A stretch of 64,000 bases of DNA from Serratia fonticola (GCF_006715025.1 NZ_VFMK01000001.1:2480001-2544000); one strand, 5' to 3'; counted from the first letter of the stretch, positions 35,602 to 44,553 are shown. Notes: generated by a model not told the origin, from the sequence alone. A program made the numbers and translations.

Positions 35602-37005
35602 ATGAAAATATTGCTCAGATTTTTCGTGGCAACGGTACTGCTAACGGGCTTAAGTGACTCTTTTTCTGCGTTTGCCGCCGAGGAGATAAACGACAAAGCG
35701 TTGATTGAACGTGGGAGGTACATTGCGGTTGCCGCTGACTGTGGCGCTTGCCATCGTCAAGCCAGCAATAACGGTATTCCCTTTGCCGGGGGATATGCGA
35801 TTGAGTCCCCCATGGGACGGATTATTGCCAGTAATATCACCCCATCGAAACAGTATGGCATCGGTAATTATAGCGAGCAGCAGTTTGCTAATGCGGTGCG
35901 TGAGGGGAAAGCCGCTGATGGCCATAATCTCTACCCGGCAATGCCCTACACGTCATACCATGATATGACGGCAGAGGATATCCACGCACTCTACGCTTAC
36001 TTTATTTATGGTGTAAAACCCGCAGACTTCGCCCCTTCAGCGCAGACTGATTTGAGTTTCCCTTTTAATATTCGGCAGGTGATGTGGGGGTGGAATCAGC
36101 TCTATCTCGGCAATGCGCCCGTTGAGGAATCCAAGGTGCTCCCGGGGACATTAAAGCGCGGTAAATACCTGGTGGAGGTGTTGGCACACTGTGGTGCCTG
36201 CCATACGCCACGTAACATCATGATGGCAGAGAAGCGAAGCCTCAATCTTTCGGGGAGCCCGCTGGGAGGATGGTACGCCCCGAATATCACCCCGGACAAG
36301 AGTGGCATTGGTGATTGGAGCCAGCACGATCTGGTCACTTATTTGAAAACCGGCCATTTAGCCGGCAAGGCACAAGCCGCTGGCGCTATGGCTGAAGCCG
36401 TCGAAAACAGCTTCAGCTTAATGACGGATGACGATCTGAACGCGATAGCCGCCTGGGTTAAACAGGCCCCCGCCATTGCGACTACGGCCCCCAAAATAGT
36501 GGCTCAATCACCTCGTGCTGTGGTTGATATCAACCTCATCATCACAGGAGAGGGGGATACGACAGACAGTTCGACAACGGACGGCGCCAAGCTTTATGAA
36601 AGTGCCTGCGCCAGCTGTCACGGTCATGAAGGACAGGGAACCGAAGATAATTTTTATCCTTCACTCACTCACAACCGTGCGGTTGCGGCATGGGGTGCGC
36701 AGAATGTGATAATGACTATTGCGTACGGTATCCAGCGCAAAAGCAGTGACGGCAATGTCAGTATGCCTGCCTTTAGTGACCAACTAAATAATGCGCAGAT
36801 TGCCTCCGTCAGTAACTATGTCCGTAGTCGTTTTGCCGGTATTGAAGACCAATCCAGCGCGTTGGATGTGCAGGTGCTGCGCGATGGCGGGACGCCTCCG
36901 TTTATTATGCAATACATCAATGGGTTAATCGCCGCAGGTACGCTGGTAATAGCGGTTCTGCTGGGTGGGATTTTTTGGTATTGGCGGAAAGTAAGCCGCG
37001 CTTGA
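35602..37005 (+). CDS. Tri-haem cytochrome c subunit of the sugar dehydrogenase
   Basis: A 467-residue periplasmic cytochrome with a Sec signal (cleaved near FAAEE, about residue 26), three CxxCH haem sites (first cysteines at residues 47, 197 and 336) and a C-terminal membrane helix at about 440-460. It takes electrons from the flavoprotein and passes them to ubiquinone, as in gluconate 2-dehydrogenase and alcohol dehydrogenase cytochrome subunits. A TTG at 35596 is also possible, but ATG 35602 is better placed after TGAGA. The operon ends here, followed by a strong hairpin. Confidence 0.93.
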   Translation: MKILLRFFVATVLLTGLSDSFSAFAAEEINDKALIERGRYIAVAADCGACHRQASNNGIPFAGGYAIESPMGRIIASNITPSKQYGIGNYSEQQFANAVREGKAADGHNLYPAMPYTSYHDMTAEDIHALYAYFIYGVKPADFAPSAQTDLSFPFNIRQVMWGWNQLYLGNAPVEESKVLPGTLKRGKYLVEVLAHCGACHTPRNIMMAEKRSLNLSGSPLGGWYAPNITPDKSGIGDWSQHDLVTYLKTGHLAGKAQAAGAMAEAVENSFSLMTDDDLNAIAAWVKQAPAIATTAPKIVAQSPRAVVDINLIITGEGDTTDSSTTDGAKLYESACASCHGHEGQGTEDNFYPSLTHNRAVAAWGAQNVIMTIAYGIQRKSSDGNVSMPAFSDQLNNAQIASVSNYVRSRFAGIEDQSSALDVQVLRDGGTPPFIMQYINGLIAAGTLVIAVLLGGIFWYWRKVSRA

Positions 37006-37063
37006 TATTATCAAAGGAACCTAAAAGCCTGATCAAACCCAGTGCTCAAATACCGATATTTAT

Positions 37064-37085
37064 CCCCCTTCCTGAAGGAAGGGGG
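37064..37085. terminator. Hairpin between cytochrome c gene and YdhR-like gene
   Basis: Arms 37064-37072 and 37077-37085 pair perfectly over nine bases with a TGAA loop, followed on the + side by CTTTA. It lies between converging genes and probably serves both. The arm CCCCCTTCC is the same as in the hairpin at 27725-27753. Confidence 0.6.
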
Positions 37086-37135
37086 CTTTAACGTCAGGCG
37101 ACGGATTATCTCTTTTTCATCCGTAAGGGCAAAAA

Positions 37136-37444
37136 TTACTCACATTGCCCATGGTTGATTTTCGTCAGCGGGAGGTTGATGTCGAATATTTTCATATGGA
37201 TATTTTTAGCCCCCATCGCCTCCGCTCTTTTGACATGGTGTTCGGCGTATTTTTCGGCATACGCTCTGCTGGCAAAAAAGTATATCCCTCCGGCTTCACC
37301 AGTCTGTACATTCTCCGTCCATATTTTTGATATAAATCCAGGCTCTTGATTTATGCTTTCGGCAAGTGACAGCGCATTTTTTGATAAGGTTTCGCCAAGC
37401 TGGTCTGCGGGGAAGCTAAAATCAATCTGTAAAATTACACTCAT
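37136..37444 (-). CDS. YdhR-family putative monooxygenase
   Basis: A 102-residue single-domain protein of the YdhR family (dimeric alpha/beta barrel). Shared patterns with E. coli YdhR include LAESINQEPGF, IWTENVQTGEAGGIYFF and KIFDINLPL. E. coli YdhR resembles small quinol-type monooxygenases, but its physiological reaction is not known. The gene stands alone, with its start facing the 346-base gap before the esterase. No clear promoter was seen. Confidence 0.88.
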   Translation of the reverse strand: MSVILQIDFSFPADQLGETLSKNALSLAESINQEPGFISKIWTENVQTGEAGGIYFFASRAYAEKYAEHHVKRAEAMGAKNIHMKIFDINLPLTKINHGQCE

Positions 37445-37790
37445 GTCAGATCCTTTTCGTCATGGGTTTGTCAGTTCTGATAGTGCCAGCAGACGTTATG
37501 CGCATCAAGCACAGATAAAAATGGATTACCGATGAGTTGGCGGGATGCATGACAGGGATTCGGCGCACTTATTGAGTGAAGTGATGAGTTTAAAATTAAA
37601 ATAAATATCTTGAACGTATTTCCTCTGTCTACGCTGACGTAAAATATTCGGTTGCGCATGAGATTGTTATGGCTTTAATATCATTGCGGAAAATAAGTGA
37701 GGCAAATGGACGGTAAGTCAATTAACGTGATTAATACGGATGCAAGTATGTGTGAATAGGCTCAGTTAAATTTTAATAGGGACGGTTGAA
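37445..37790. other. Intergenic region between YdhR-like gene and esterase
   Basis: This 346-base AT-rich stretch holds the two divergent upstream regions. No conserved reading frame, RNA gene or repeat was recognised. A short minus-strand open frame inside it has no ribosome site and no family pattern. Confidence 0.4.
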
Positions 37791-39515
37791 ATGAAAGAAA
37801 AGGCATCAATAATTTTTTCTGCATTAATGGTAATAGGGATTATAAGCGGGTGTGACGATTCATCAACGTTCAATAAAAAGAGTTCTCCGTCCTTCACTCA
37901 AGATACCGAGCGGAGTATTGCAAGTGGCCCGATAAGAGGGGCGTTAAATAGTGATGCGTCAGCACTTGGCTGGCTAGGAATACCTTATGCGGCGGCTCCT
38001 ATTGGCAAATTGAGGTGGCATGCCCCGGCCAGTGTTGAGCCATGGACAGATGTGCGTGACACGACGACATACGCCAATGTGTGTACTCAGGTTTCTTCGG
38101 GGAAAACGATCGGCGCTGAGGATTGCTTATATTTAAACGTATGGCGCCCCAATAGCGATGAGACGGATCTTCCGGTGATGGTTTATGTACACGGCGGCAG
38201 TAATCGTACAGACAGTGGGAATAATTACGTTGGCGATAAACTGGCGACTAAAGCGAATGCTATTATCGTAACGATTAACTATCGCCTGGACGTTCTGGGA
38301 TATCTGACGACACCCGCATTGCGTACGGGCGATCCATTAAGTGACTCTGGCAATTATGCTTTGCTTGATATTCGCAAAGCGTTGCAATGGGTGCAGGAAA
38401 ACATTGCGGCTTTTGGTGGTGACAGCAGCAATGTCACCTTGGCAGGGCAATCTGCGGGAGCGCGTGATGTTATGGCATCATTGATTTCTCCTGAGTTTAA
38501 GGGTCTATATCAAAAAGCTATTTTGATGAGCGGCGGCGAAACCTTGTCAACGGTTGAGGCCGGTGAGGCCACCGCCAATACGGTGATAGAATCGTTGTTA
38601 GTGAAATCCGGCACCGTCAGTGACGTAGAAAGTGCGCAGGCTTGGTTAGCGGCAGCAACCAATGAAGAAGTTTCTTCATTCTTATATAGCCAGTCAGCAC
38701 AAGACCTGGTTCAGACATTACCTGGCTCGACGATTCGGATGCAGCCTTTTACCCATCTTTTTATGGATGGCGTCGTTATTCCCAAAGAAGGGTTTGATAT
38801 CATTGCCAGTGGCAATTATAACCAGGTTCCGGTTATGCTTGGCAGTAATTATGATGAGTTCGGTGCCTTTAATTTACTGGATCCGGCGTTTTTCCCGAAA
38901 CTGAAAACGGGGGAACTTGATCAGCCGGACGAGTATGAAACATTCTCAAAATCACGTAAATATGGTAGCCAGTTGTATGCATCATTCTGCGTTGAAACAT
39001 TTGCACAACGATTATATGACGCCGGTGCGACGGATATTTATTCCTATCGTATGCGCTGGGGGCATGATGTAGAGGCTGCCAGTGCGGAAAATGTCAAGTA
39101 TATCGGCGCTACTCACGGTGCGGACGTTGATTTTGTTTTCGGTTATGAAATGAACCCGGCAAACGGAATGTTCGCCAATACGCCATTATATACGCCAAAA
39201 AACAGTCAGGGGCGGCAATTACTGACAGCGTCCGTCATGGCTTATTATGGTGATTTTTTACATCACGGCGCGCCAGCCGTTGTCGATAGCCTGTCATGGC
39301 CTAAATGGACACCGGTGGCTGATGCCGCGAAAATCATGGTCTTTAATGCCTCTGACAGTGCATTAGAAAATGAAGTGTCCGCAATGTATTGGGACCGTGA
39401 TAGGGTGATGAAAGACATGGATGAAGATATTACTGACGCTCAACGGGAGGTCATTAGTGGCGTATTGCAAGGCCGTTTTTTTATGAATGGTCTTGAGTTC
39501 AACACGTTGGAATAA
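37791..39515 (+). CDS. Lipoprotein carboxylesterase (type B, alpha/beta hydrolase)
   Basis: A 574-residue carboxylesterase/lipase family protein with a lipoprotein signal (GIISGC, lipid-bearing Cys21), so it is probably attached to an envelope membrane. The nucleophile elbow is GQSAG with Ser221; the oxyanion-hole pattern VYVHGGSN and the early EDCLYLNVWRP are typical of type B esterases. Position +2 after the Cys is Asp (CDDS), which favours retention in the inner membrane by the E. coli rule. It is a single-gene unit, closed by the hairpin at 39641-39662. The substrate is unknown. Confidence 0.9.
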   Translation: MKEKASIIFSALMVIGIISGCDDSSTFNKKSSPSFTQDTERSIASGPIRGALNSDASALGWLGIPYAAAPIGKLRWHAPASVEPWTDVRDTTTYANVCTQVSSGKTIGAEDCLYLNVWRPNSDETDLPVMVYVHGGSNRTDSGNNYVGDKLATKANAIIVTINYRLDVLGYLTTPALRTGDPLSDSGNYALLDIRKALQWVQENIAAFGGDSSNVTLAGQSAGARDVMASLISPEFKGLYQKAILMSGGETLSTVEAGEATANTVIESLLVKSGTVSDVESAQAWLAAATNEEVSSFLYSQSAQDLVQTLPGSTIRMQPFTHLFMDGVVIPKEGFDIIASGNYNQVPVMLGSNYDEFGAFNLLDPAFFPKLKTGELDQPDEYETFSKSRKYGSQLYASFCVETFAQRLYDAGATDIYSYRMRWGHDVEAASAENVKYIGATHGADVDFVFGYEMNPANGMFANTPLYTPKNSQGRQLLTASVMAYYGDFLHHGAPAVVDSLSWPKWTPVADAAKIMVFNASDSALENEVSAMYWDRDRVMKDMDEDITDAQREVISGVLQGRFFMNGLEFNTLE

Positions 39516-39632
39516 AGGAAGCCGGCTTGTCAGAAATGTTTTGGCTTGCCGACAACCCGGCCACCTGAGCGGGGGGGATAAGAACGCTTTGGCCGTGATG
39601 CCTTCGCGTGAAAATGACTGCAAGTGCTGAAT

Positions 39633-39671
39633 GCAAAAATCCCGCTTAGTTTCCTAAGCGGGCTTTTCTAA
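39633..39671. repeat. 39-base direct repeat, left copy (contains terminator)
   Basis: Bases 39633-39671 match 41779-41817 at 38 of 39 positions. The unit contains a hairpin (arms 39641-39649 and 39654-39662, loop TTTC) with T-rich flanks on both strands, so it ends both the esterase and the converging gene at 39758. To the right, CTAACTGGA and neighbouring bases look like a decayed 3' end of tRNA-Asn. Confidence 0.85.
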
Positions 39672-39757
39672 TTTGCTTTTTCTAACTGGAGTTGAGTTTT
39701 AATTTATCTAATTAAATTTGATGTATTATGGTGCGATGGTCAATTGAGCCTAGTGAA

Positions 39758-40879
39758 TCATCCCCCATTTTTCTGACAGAATAGAACTGCGACATTTTTG
39801 GGCCGAGTCTCTTCACCACCTTGTTCATTGGTAGTCGCAGTCTTGTTTCCTAAAACCCCATCATCGGCGCCCCAGCTTGGATAGGCCTCCGCTCTTGGTT
39901 TATCGCCCCAATGGCCAGGCAAAGAGATATCATGACTATGTTTTTTTAGCATATCTTCCTGAACGGTTCCTATTGCGCGCCCTGATTCTGGGTCAATATG
40001 CTGACCGCTTCTATCCAGACCACGTAAAAATCGGCCATAGGCATTGGTATATTCGCTCCAACCCTCCGGGCATTTATTTTGAGCAAAGCCGATAACTGCA
40101 TTCTGATAGCCTTTTAACTCTGAACTAAGTTTTTCTATTTTATTATTTAACTCGGCCAGGCTGCTGTATTTAACGCCATCTTTATAAGCTCCCCATGGGA
40201 TTGATATGTTCACCCCTTGGTTTAAACTGGTTAATATAATACTGGAATTTTGAGAGCTATCAGAACGTGTGCATTTTAGCGTGGCGGCAGCGTTATATTT
40301 TTCATTGAAAGATAGAGATACTATTTTGTTTGGGGTGTTATCCCAAGAACAGTTAATATCTGGTGAGTTATTGAACTCTACCGGCATAACCACTCCAACT
40401 CCGATAGGCTTATATGAAATAGGAAGGAGTAAGGTTTTCTCCTGTTCCGCAATTGCATCAAAACTCACTGTTAATCCGGTTGATTGCAATTGTTTACATG
40501 TTTGATAAGAGTTATATGCTCTGGGATCTGTCCGCTCTGAGTATTTAAGGTATGCACCAGTACTTACCTTGGTGCCACTATCATTATCACAGTATTCCAA
40601 TGCCTTACTATTGATACTTGAGTCTGATGAGGATGCGGATATCCCTAACATGCCATAACTCCCACCAAAGCTATTACTTCTCCCAGAGTTTTTATATTCA
40701 GAGTAGGCCAGGCAAAATTGAGAGGCTTGTGCGTTAAAATCCGATTGGTTAGAGGTTATTAAGTCTGTGTTTTTGGCTAAGCCTAATATAGGGATGCAGG
40801 GATCATTATCTGCAAATAAAGAGTTTGAATAACATAATGCTGAGGTTAAAAAGAATATAGGTACAAGACGGTAATTCAT
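39758..40879 (-). CDS. Secreted protein with phage tail-fibre-like C-terminal domain
   Basis: A 373-residue protein with a Sec signal (MNYRLVPIFFLTSALCYS, cleavage near SLFA). A middle region of no known family contains several cysteines. The C-terminal part, from about residue 290, resembles a tail-collar or tail-fibre tip (YGRFLRGLDRSG, SGRAIGTVQEDMLKKHSHD, ETRPKNVAVLFCQ). Such tips normally occur on phage proteins without signal peptides. The ATG at 40879 has GGGGG five bases upstream; a GTG at 40891 is also in frame. The gene is AT-rich and lies between the direct repeats, so it was probably acquired. Confidence 0.8.
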   Translation of the reverse strand: MNYRLVPIFFLTSALCYSNSLFADNDPCIPILGLAKNTDLITSNQSDFNAQASQFCLAYSEYKNSGRSNSFGGSYGMLGISASSSDSSINSKALEYCDNDSGTKVSTGAYLKYSERTDPRAYNSYQTCKQLQSTGLTVSFDAIAEQEKTLLLPISYKPIGVGVVMPVEFNNSPDINCSWDNTPNKIVSLSFNEKYNAAATLKCTRSDSSQNSSIILTSLNQGVNISIPWGAYKDGVKYSSLAELNNKIEKLSSELKGYQNAVIGFAQNKCPEGWSEYTNAYGRFLRGLDRSGQHIDPESGRAIGTVQEDMLKKHSHDISLPGHWGDKPRAEAYPSWGADDGVLGNKTATTNEQGGEETRPKNVAVLFCQKNGG

Positions 40880-41570
40880 TGGAACCCCCACTTTGGGATG
40901 TATTTATGTCTTGGAGTTAAAAATACATTGATTACATTTTTTATTTTACTTTTCTACAGCTATGGTTGGCTTATTATTAATGGGTTATTTAAAATCACTA
41001 AAATGGCATTATTAAATTTAGCCCTGCTATTTAATTTTTCCACCCTCAGCACACAAAAAATTATTTTGGCGATTAACATTCCTTTTTTTATCGTCTGCTG
41101 ATTTTCTATGATGGTGCTTCAGGTTGTTTTATGGCGAGTCTATAGCGGTTTCATCTAGATATTTTTGAAAAAAACAGATAACACGTTAGCTTCAAAAACG
41201 ACTACTTGAGCACCGCCTCCATCACGGTGTCAGGTTTTATCGCGAATTGGCTGAGATGTTAACGCAGACCCAATGCAATGCCCGCGATATTTAATTGGCT
41301 TTATGTCAAGTAACTGCGTAGTTATGTCTTGGGCGTTAGAAGAGGCGATGAGATAAGGCGGCTGAAATGGCCATTTGGAATGAAAAAAGAGGGATAAAAC
41401 TTAATGTGGATTACCTATTCATCAAGGTGGGTTATCTGTAATGGACAGGCACTGCGGTGCGGAACGTTATCTCTAGAAACTAGTCAGGTTGCGTGTGTTT
41501 GACATATTGATACATTGTGTTTTCTGACATTAGGGGGAGCGTGTCAACGTTAGTGAAGTGAAGATTATAC
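40880..41570. other. AT-rich region with unidentified coding remnants
   Basis: About 690 bases without an intact gene. On the minus strand, 41202-41290 reads IAGIALGLR, a stop, then HLSQFAIKPDTVMEAVLK and a stop, which looks like the decayed end of a protein gene, but the family was not recognised. A plus-strand 67-codon hydrophobic frame at 40898 has no ribosome site or known relative. The region fits a decaying insertion. Confidence 0.45.
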
Positions 41571-41777
41571 TTTTGAAGAATTGATCACCAAGCTGGGAAG
41601 CACGTTCCTGATAGTGGATTTGGGGATTGTCTGAGTGGTTCAGAACGAAAGCTATATCGCTTCCTGGCTGAAAGTACTGAAAAACGACAAATGCTATATT
41701 TTCAGAGCCGCCAGCGCGGTATTGAAGCGCAGCGTTATTTGATAGATAAGCTCCGGGCTAGATCTAAATGGTATTAA
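41571..41777 (+). pseudogene. 3' remnant of an ArdC-type antirestriction/zincin gene
   Basis: Translation gives TFEELITKLGSTFLIVDLGI, an in-frame TGA, then QNESYIASWLKVLKNDKCYI and FRAAS, then after a frameshift EAQRYLIDKLRARSKWY and a stop. This order matches the C-terminus of ArdC/DUF1738 proteins, where an EEL-G-AFL block is followed by AYIxxWLKVLKNDK and AASxAQ. ArdC proteins protect incoming plasmids and integrative elements from restriction. At least two lesions (premature stop, frameshift) are present and the 5' part is not recognisable. It is evidence of a former mobile element next to the tRNA. Confidence 0.75.
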
Positions 41778-41778
41778 A

Positions 41779-41817
41779 GCAAAAAGCCCGCTTAGTTTCC
41801 TAAGCGGGCTTTTCTAA
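41779..41817. repeat. 39-base direct repeat, right copy (tRNA-Asn terminator)
   Basis: This matches 39633-39671 with one mismatch. It includes the terminator of tRNA-Asn: arms 41785-41795 and 41800-41810 pair over eleven bases, and reading on the minus strand TTTTGCTTT follows. It lies just past the 3' end of the tRNA gene, the usual place for integration of islands. Confidence 0.85.
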
Positions 41818-41820
41818 ATA

Positions 41821-41896
41821 TGGCTCCTCTGACTGGACTCGAACCAGTGACATACGGATTAACAGTCCGCCGTTCTACCGACTGAACTACAGAGGA
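41821..41896 (-). tRNA. tRNA-Asn (anticodon GUU)
   Basis: On the minus strand the 76 bases run from TCCTCTGTAGTTCAG to CAGAGGAGCCA. The acceptor stem TCCTCTG/CAGAGGA is perfect, the T loop is GGTTCGAGTCC, and the anticodon GTT is at 41863-41861 in the loop CTGTTAA. CCA is encoded. The gene sits directly beside mtfA, as one asparagine tRNA does in E. coli, and tRNA-Asn genes are frequent island insertion sites in enterobacteria. Confidence 0.98.
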
Positions 41897-41989
41897 ATCG
41901 TGTGAACGGGGCGCATCATATCCAGCCACTCAGGCGGTGTCAATGCTAAATTGCCCCAGAAGGCGTAACTGCTCATCATCTAAGCAAAC

Positions 41990-42778
41990 TCAGTCACCTT
42001 GCGCTTCGTTGTCTGAATACCCACGCTGTAAACGGGCCAGCGTGTTTTGTTTATAGAAGCGGCAGAAGTGGTCATACAACGCCGGGAAACGGTTTGCTAA
42101 CAGTTCCGGGGCGCTAAAAAAGTATTCGGAAAGCACGGCGAAGCACTCGGCTGGGTCGCTGGCGGCATAGGCATCCATACTGGCGGCGTCTTCACCGACC
42201 ATGTCGATCTCGTCCTGCAGATTCTCCATTGCTGCGTGCAAATCATATTCCCAGGCAGCAATATCGCGCAGCGGGATCGGAGGAACGCCGGTAGCAGTGC
42301 CGCCGTTACGCATATCCAGTTTATGTACCGCTTCATGAATCACCAGGTTGAAACCGGAAAGATCGAACGAGTCCTGCACATCCAGCCAGTTCAGAACGAT
42401 GGGCCCTTGCTCCCAACTTTGACCCGCTTGCACCACCGGCCCGGAATGAACCAGACCAATGTCGTCCTGCCATTCATCTTCTACCACGAACGGGGAAGGA
42501 TAGAGCAGGACTTCGTTAAAGCCGTCCAGGCACTCTGCACCCAGTTCCATGACCGGCAACGCAAACAACAGGGCAATACGCTGCTGCATCAAGGCGGTTA
42601 ATTCCAACCCTTGTAAAGGCACAATGCGTTTGTTCTGCAAAATCTGGCTGGCGACGGCCACCAAACGCCGCTGTTCTTTCTCATTCAGCGGCGAGAGCAG
42701 GGGGATCGCCAGGGCTTCCTGCCAGTCGGCAAAGGCTTCCGCCGACACTTCATTTGCTTTCCACGGCCATTTAATCAT
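41990..42778 (-). CDS. mtfA: Mlc titration factor A, zinc metallopeptidase MtfA
   Basis: MtfA binds and sequesters the glucose-response repressor Mlc and has zinc aminopeptidase activity. From the ATG at 42778 (MIKWPWKANE, the usual start) it has 262 residues. The zinc site HExxH is seen in VIHEAVHKLDMRNG, and FAVLSEYFFSAPELL downstream supplies the further family pattern. The frame stays open for 34 codons upstream, but that part has no family resemblance. Placement beside tRNA-Asn agrees with E. coli. The ribosome site is weak. Confidence 0.94.
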   Translation of the reverse strand: MIKWPWKANEVSAEAFADWQEALAIPLLSPLNEKEQRRLVAVASQILQNKRIVPLQGLELTALMQQRIALLFALPVMELGAECLDGFNEVLLYPSPFVVEDEWQDDIGLVHSGPVVQAGQSWEQGPIVLNWLDVQDSFDLSGFNLVIHEAVHKLDMRNGGTATGVPPIPLRDIAAWEYDLHAAMENLQDEIDMVGEDAASMDAYAASDPAECFAVLSEYFFSAPELLANRFPALYDHFCRFYKQNTLARLQRGYSDNEAQGD

Positions 42779-43233
42779 TGCGTTGCTCGTAAGGTCACTT
42801 GAACATTTGGCTAGGACTGGACAGTGTCCCTCTGTTGCAGGTGAGCGCTGTTGTGTTATCCGCTGGCCTAAGATCGCCAATAGGCCATGATTGATTGGTT
42901 TTTCTCTGGGCGTGCCCGGTTGTTATTGGGCGGATCACCACCCGATACGTTATCACTTGGTCAGCCTATTAGGGTAGTGCTTTGCGACTATGTCGTTCAT
43001 TCTGTGAACCAAGTCGTGACATTGCGCTTGGGTATGCCGGGTTTTCTGCCGGTAAAGCATCATGTTCAGAGAGACATTATCAGGAATATCGTTTATCCCA
43101 TTATCTCGCCTGGCGGCCTTGTTCTGAAGGTTGGGCAGTATCAACACATCCGTGTCATTAGTTAAGGCATTGGTCGTGATGGGGAGGTCGCGGCTGGAGG
43201 AATGGGCGGCCAGTGAGGCTGGCCGCGAAAAGA
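42779..43233. other. Intergenic region upstream of mtfA
   Basis: This 455-base region has short open frames on both strands (42887-43165 plus, 42953-43147 minus) that overlap each other, lack ribosome sites and resemble nothing known. It contains the mtfA promoter region on one side and the end hairpin of the transporter gene on the other. Confidence 0.4.
43206..43226 (-). terminator. Hairpin just after the MHS transporter gene
   Basis: Arms 43206-43213 and 43219-43226 (GCGGCCAG and its complement) pair perfectly with a TGAGG loop, eight bases beyond the stop codon. There is no T run, so it may be a weak or Rho-assisted end. Confidence 0.45.
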
Positions 43234-44553
43234 TTACTGATTGTCAGTTTGCGCCTGAATGCCGGGCTCTTGTTTCAACCGGCTGGCACAGAAAATGGCG
43301 AGCAGGGAGATTGTTACGGTCACTGCCAGATACCATGCGACAGGAACCCAGTTTCCATCATATTTTGCCAGCAGCCCGGTGGCGATCAGTGGAGCGGTGC
43401 CACCGGCTAGCGCTGCGCCTAACTGATAACCCAGCGTGATACCAGTGTAACGGACATTGGCGGTAAAAATCTCGGAACACAGTGTGCCCAGCACCGCAGT
43501 AACAGGAGCCCAGAGTATCCCGAAGGCGATGACGGTGGCCAGCACAATGCCCCATGTTGTTCCGGTATTCAACAACATAAACCACGGGACAATAAACAGC
43601 CCGAGGACGAAAACGCTAACGGCATACATACGTTGGCGACCAATTTTATCGGAAAGCAGCCCCATCAGCGGGATCATAATGGTTGCCACCAGGGCACCCA
43701 GAGTAACGGCTTCTAACGCTTGGGATTTGTGATAGCTCAGTGTAGTCGTCGCGTAGCTGACGACAAACGTGGAAAATATATAGAACGGTGCGGTTTCAAC
43801 AACTTTTAAACCGGCGGCAATCAACACTTCGCGCCAATGGTGTTTAAGCGTATCGCGCAGCGGTGCCTTCGCCACCTGGCCGGACTGTTTTACCTTTTTA
43901 AAATCCGGTGTTTCGTCGATATCTTTACGTATCCACAGGCCCAAGAGCACCAGAACCGAGCTCAGCAAAAATGGGATCCGCCAGCCCCATGACAGAAAGT
44001 CCTCTTCACTGAATAAGGTCATCAGTGAAACGATAAACGTGGCCATCAACATACCGATGGTCACTCCTGCCTGAGGGATGCTGCCAAAGAAGCCTTTACG
44101 CTTTTCTGGGGCATATTCATAAGCCAGTAACAAGGCTCCGCCCCATTCACCACCGATGCCCATTCCCTGAATAATACGCATCACAATGAGTAAAATTGGT
44201 GCCCAGATACCAATTGTCTCGTAGGTTGGTAACAGGCCAATCATCACCGTGGCGCCGCCCATCAGTGATAGCGTCAGCACCAGCGTTTTTTTACGGCCGA
44301 TGCGATCGCCAATATGGGCGAAAATCACCCCGCCAATCGGTCGGATAAAGAACGTCAATGAAAAGGAGAGGTAGGAAAGAATCAGCCCAATGACGGGATC
44401 AACCATTGGGAAAAAGATCTTGTTAAACACCAACGCGGCTGCCGTGCCATACAGGAAGTAGTCGAACCATTCGATAGAACTGCCGGTGAGGCTGGCAATC
44501 AGTATTTTTTTGTTTTTTCTTAGCACTGCCGTACTGCTTTCGTGGTGTGTCAT
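43234..44553 (-). CDS. MHS-family MFS transporter (metabolite:proton symporter)
   Basis: A 439-residue, twelve-helix major facilitator of the metabolite:H+ symporter family (ShiA, ProP, YhjE group). Patterns include GSSIEWFDYFLYGTAAAL in helix 1, GGVIFAHIGDRIGRKK after helix 2 and GGEWGGALLLAYEY in helix 4. The ATG at 44553 has GGAG eight bases upstream; a TTG at 44559 is in frame but lacks a site. The substrate cannot be read from sequence; shikimate is one possibility because shiA is near mtfA in E. coli, but this copy is not clearly ShiA. It is transcribed alone. Confidence 0.9.
   Translation of the reverse strand: MTHHESSTAVLRKNKKILIASLTGSSIEWFDYFLYGTAAALVFNKIFFPMVDPVIGLILSYLSFSLTFFIRPIGGVIFAHIGDRIGRKKTLVLTLSLMGGATVMIGLLPTYETIGIWAPILLIVMRIIQGMGIGGEWGGALLLAYEYAPEKRKGFFGSIPQAGVTIGMLMATFIVSLMTLFSEEDFLSWGWRIPFLLSSVLVLLGLWIRKDIDETPDFKKVKQSGQVAKAPLRDTLKHHWREVLIAAGLKVVETAPFYIFSTFVVSYATTTLSYHKSQALEAVTLGALVATIMIPLMGLLSDKIGRQRMYAVSVFVLGLFIVPWFMLLNTGTTWGIVLATVIAFGILWAPVTAVLGTLCSEIFTANVRYTGITLGYQLGAALAGGTAPLIATGLLAKYDGNWVPVAWYLAVTVTISLLAIFCASRLKQEPGIQAQTDNQ

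Noticed and set aside
40898..41101. 67-codon hydrophobic open frame
   Set aside because: AT-rich DNA readily gives Phe, Leu and Ile runs; no ribosome site was found.
42887..43165. Overlapping small open frames on both strands upstream of mtfA
   Set aside because: No ribosome sites, no family resemblance and mutual overlap.
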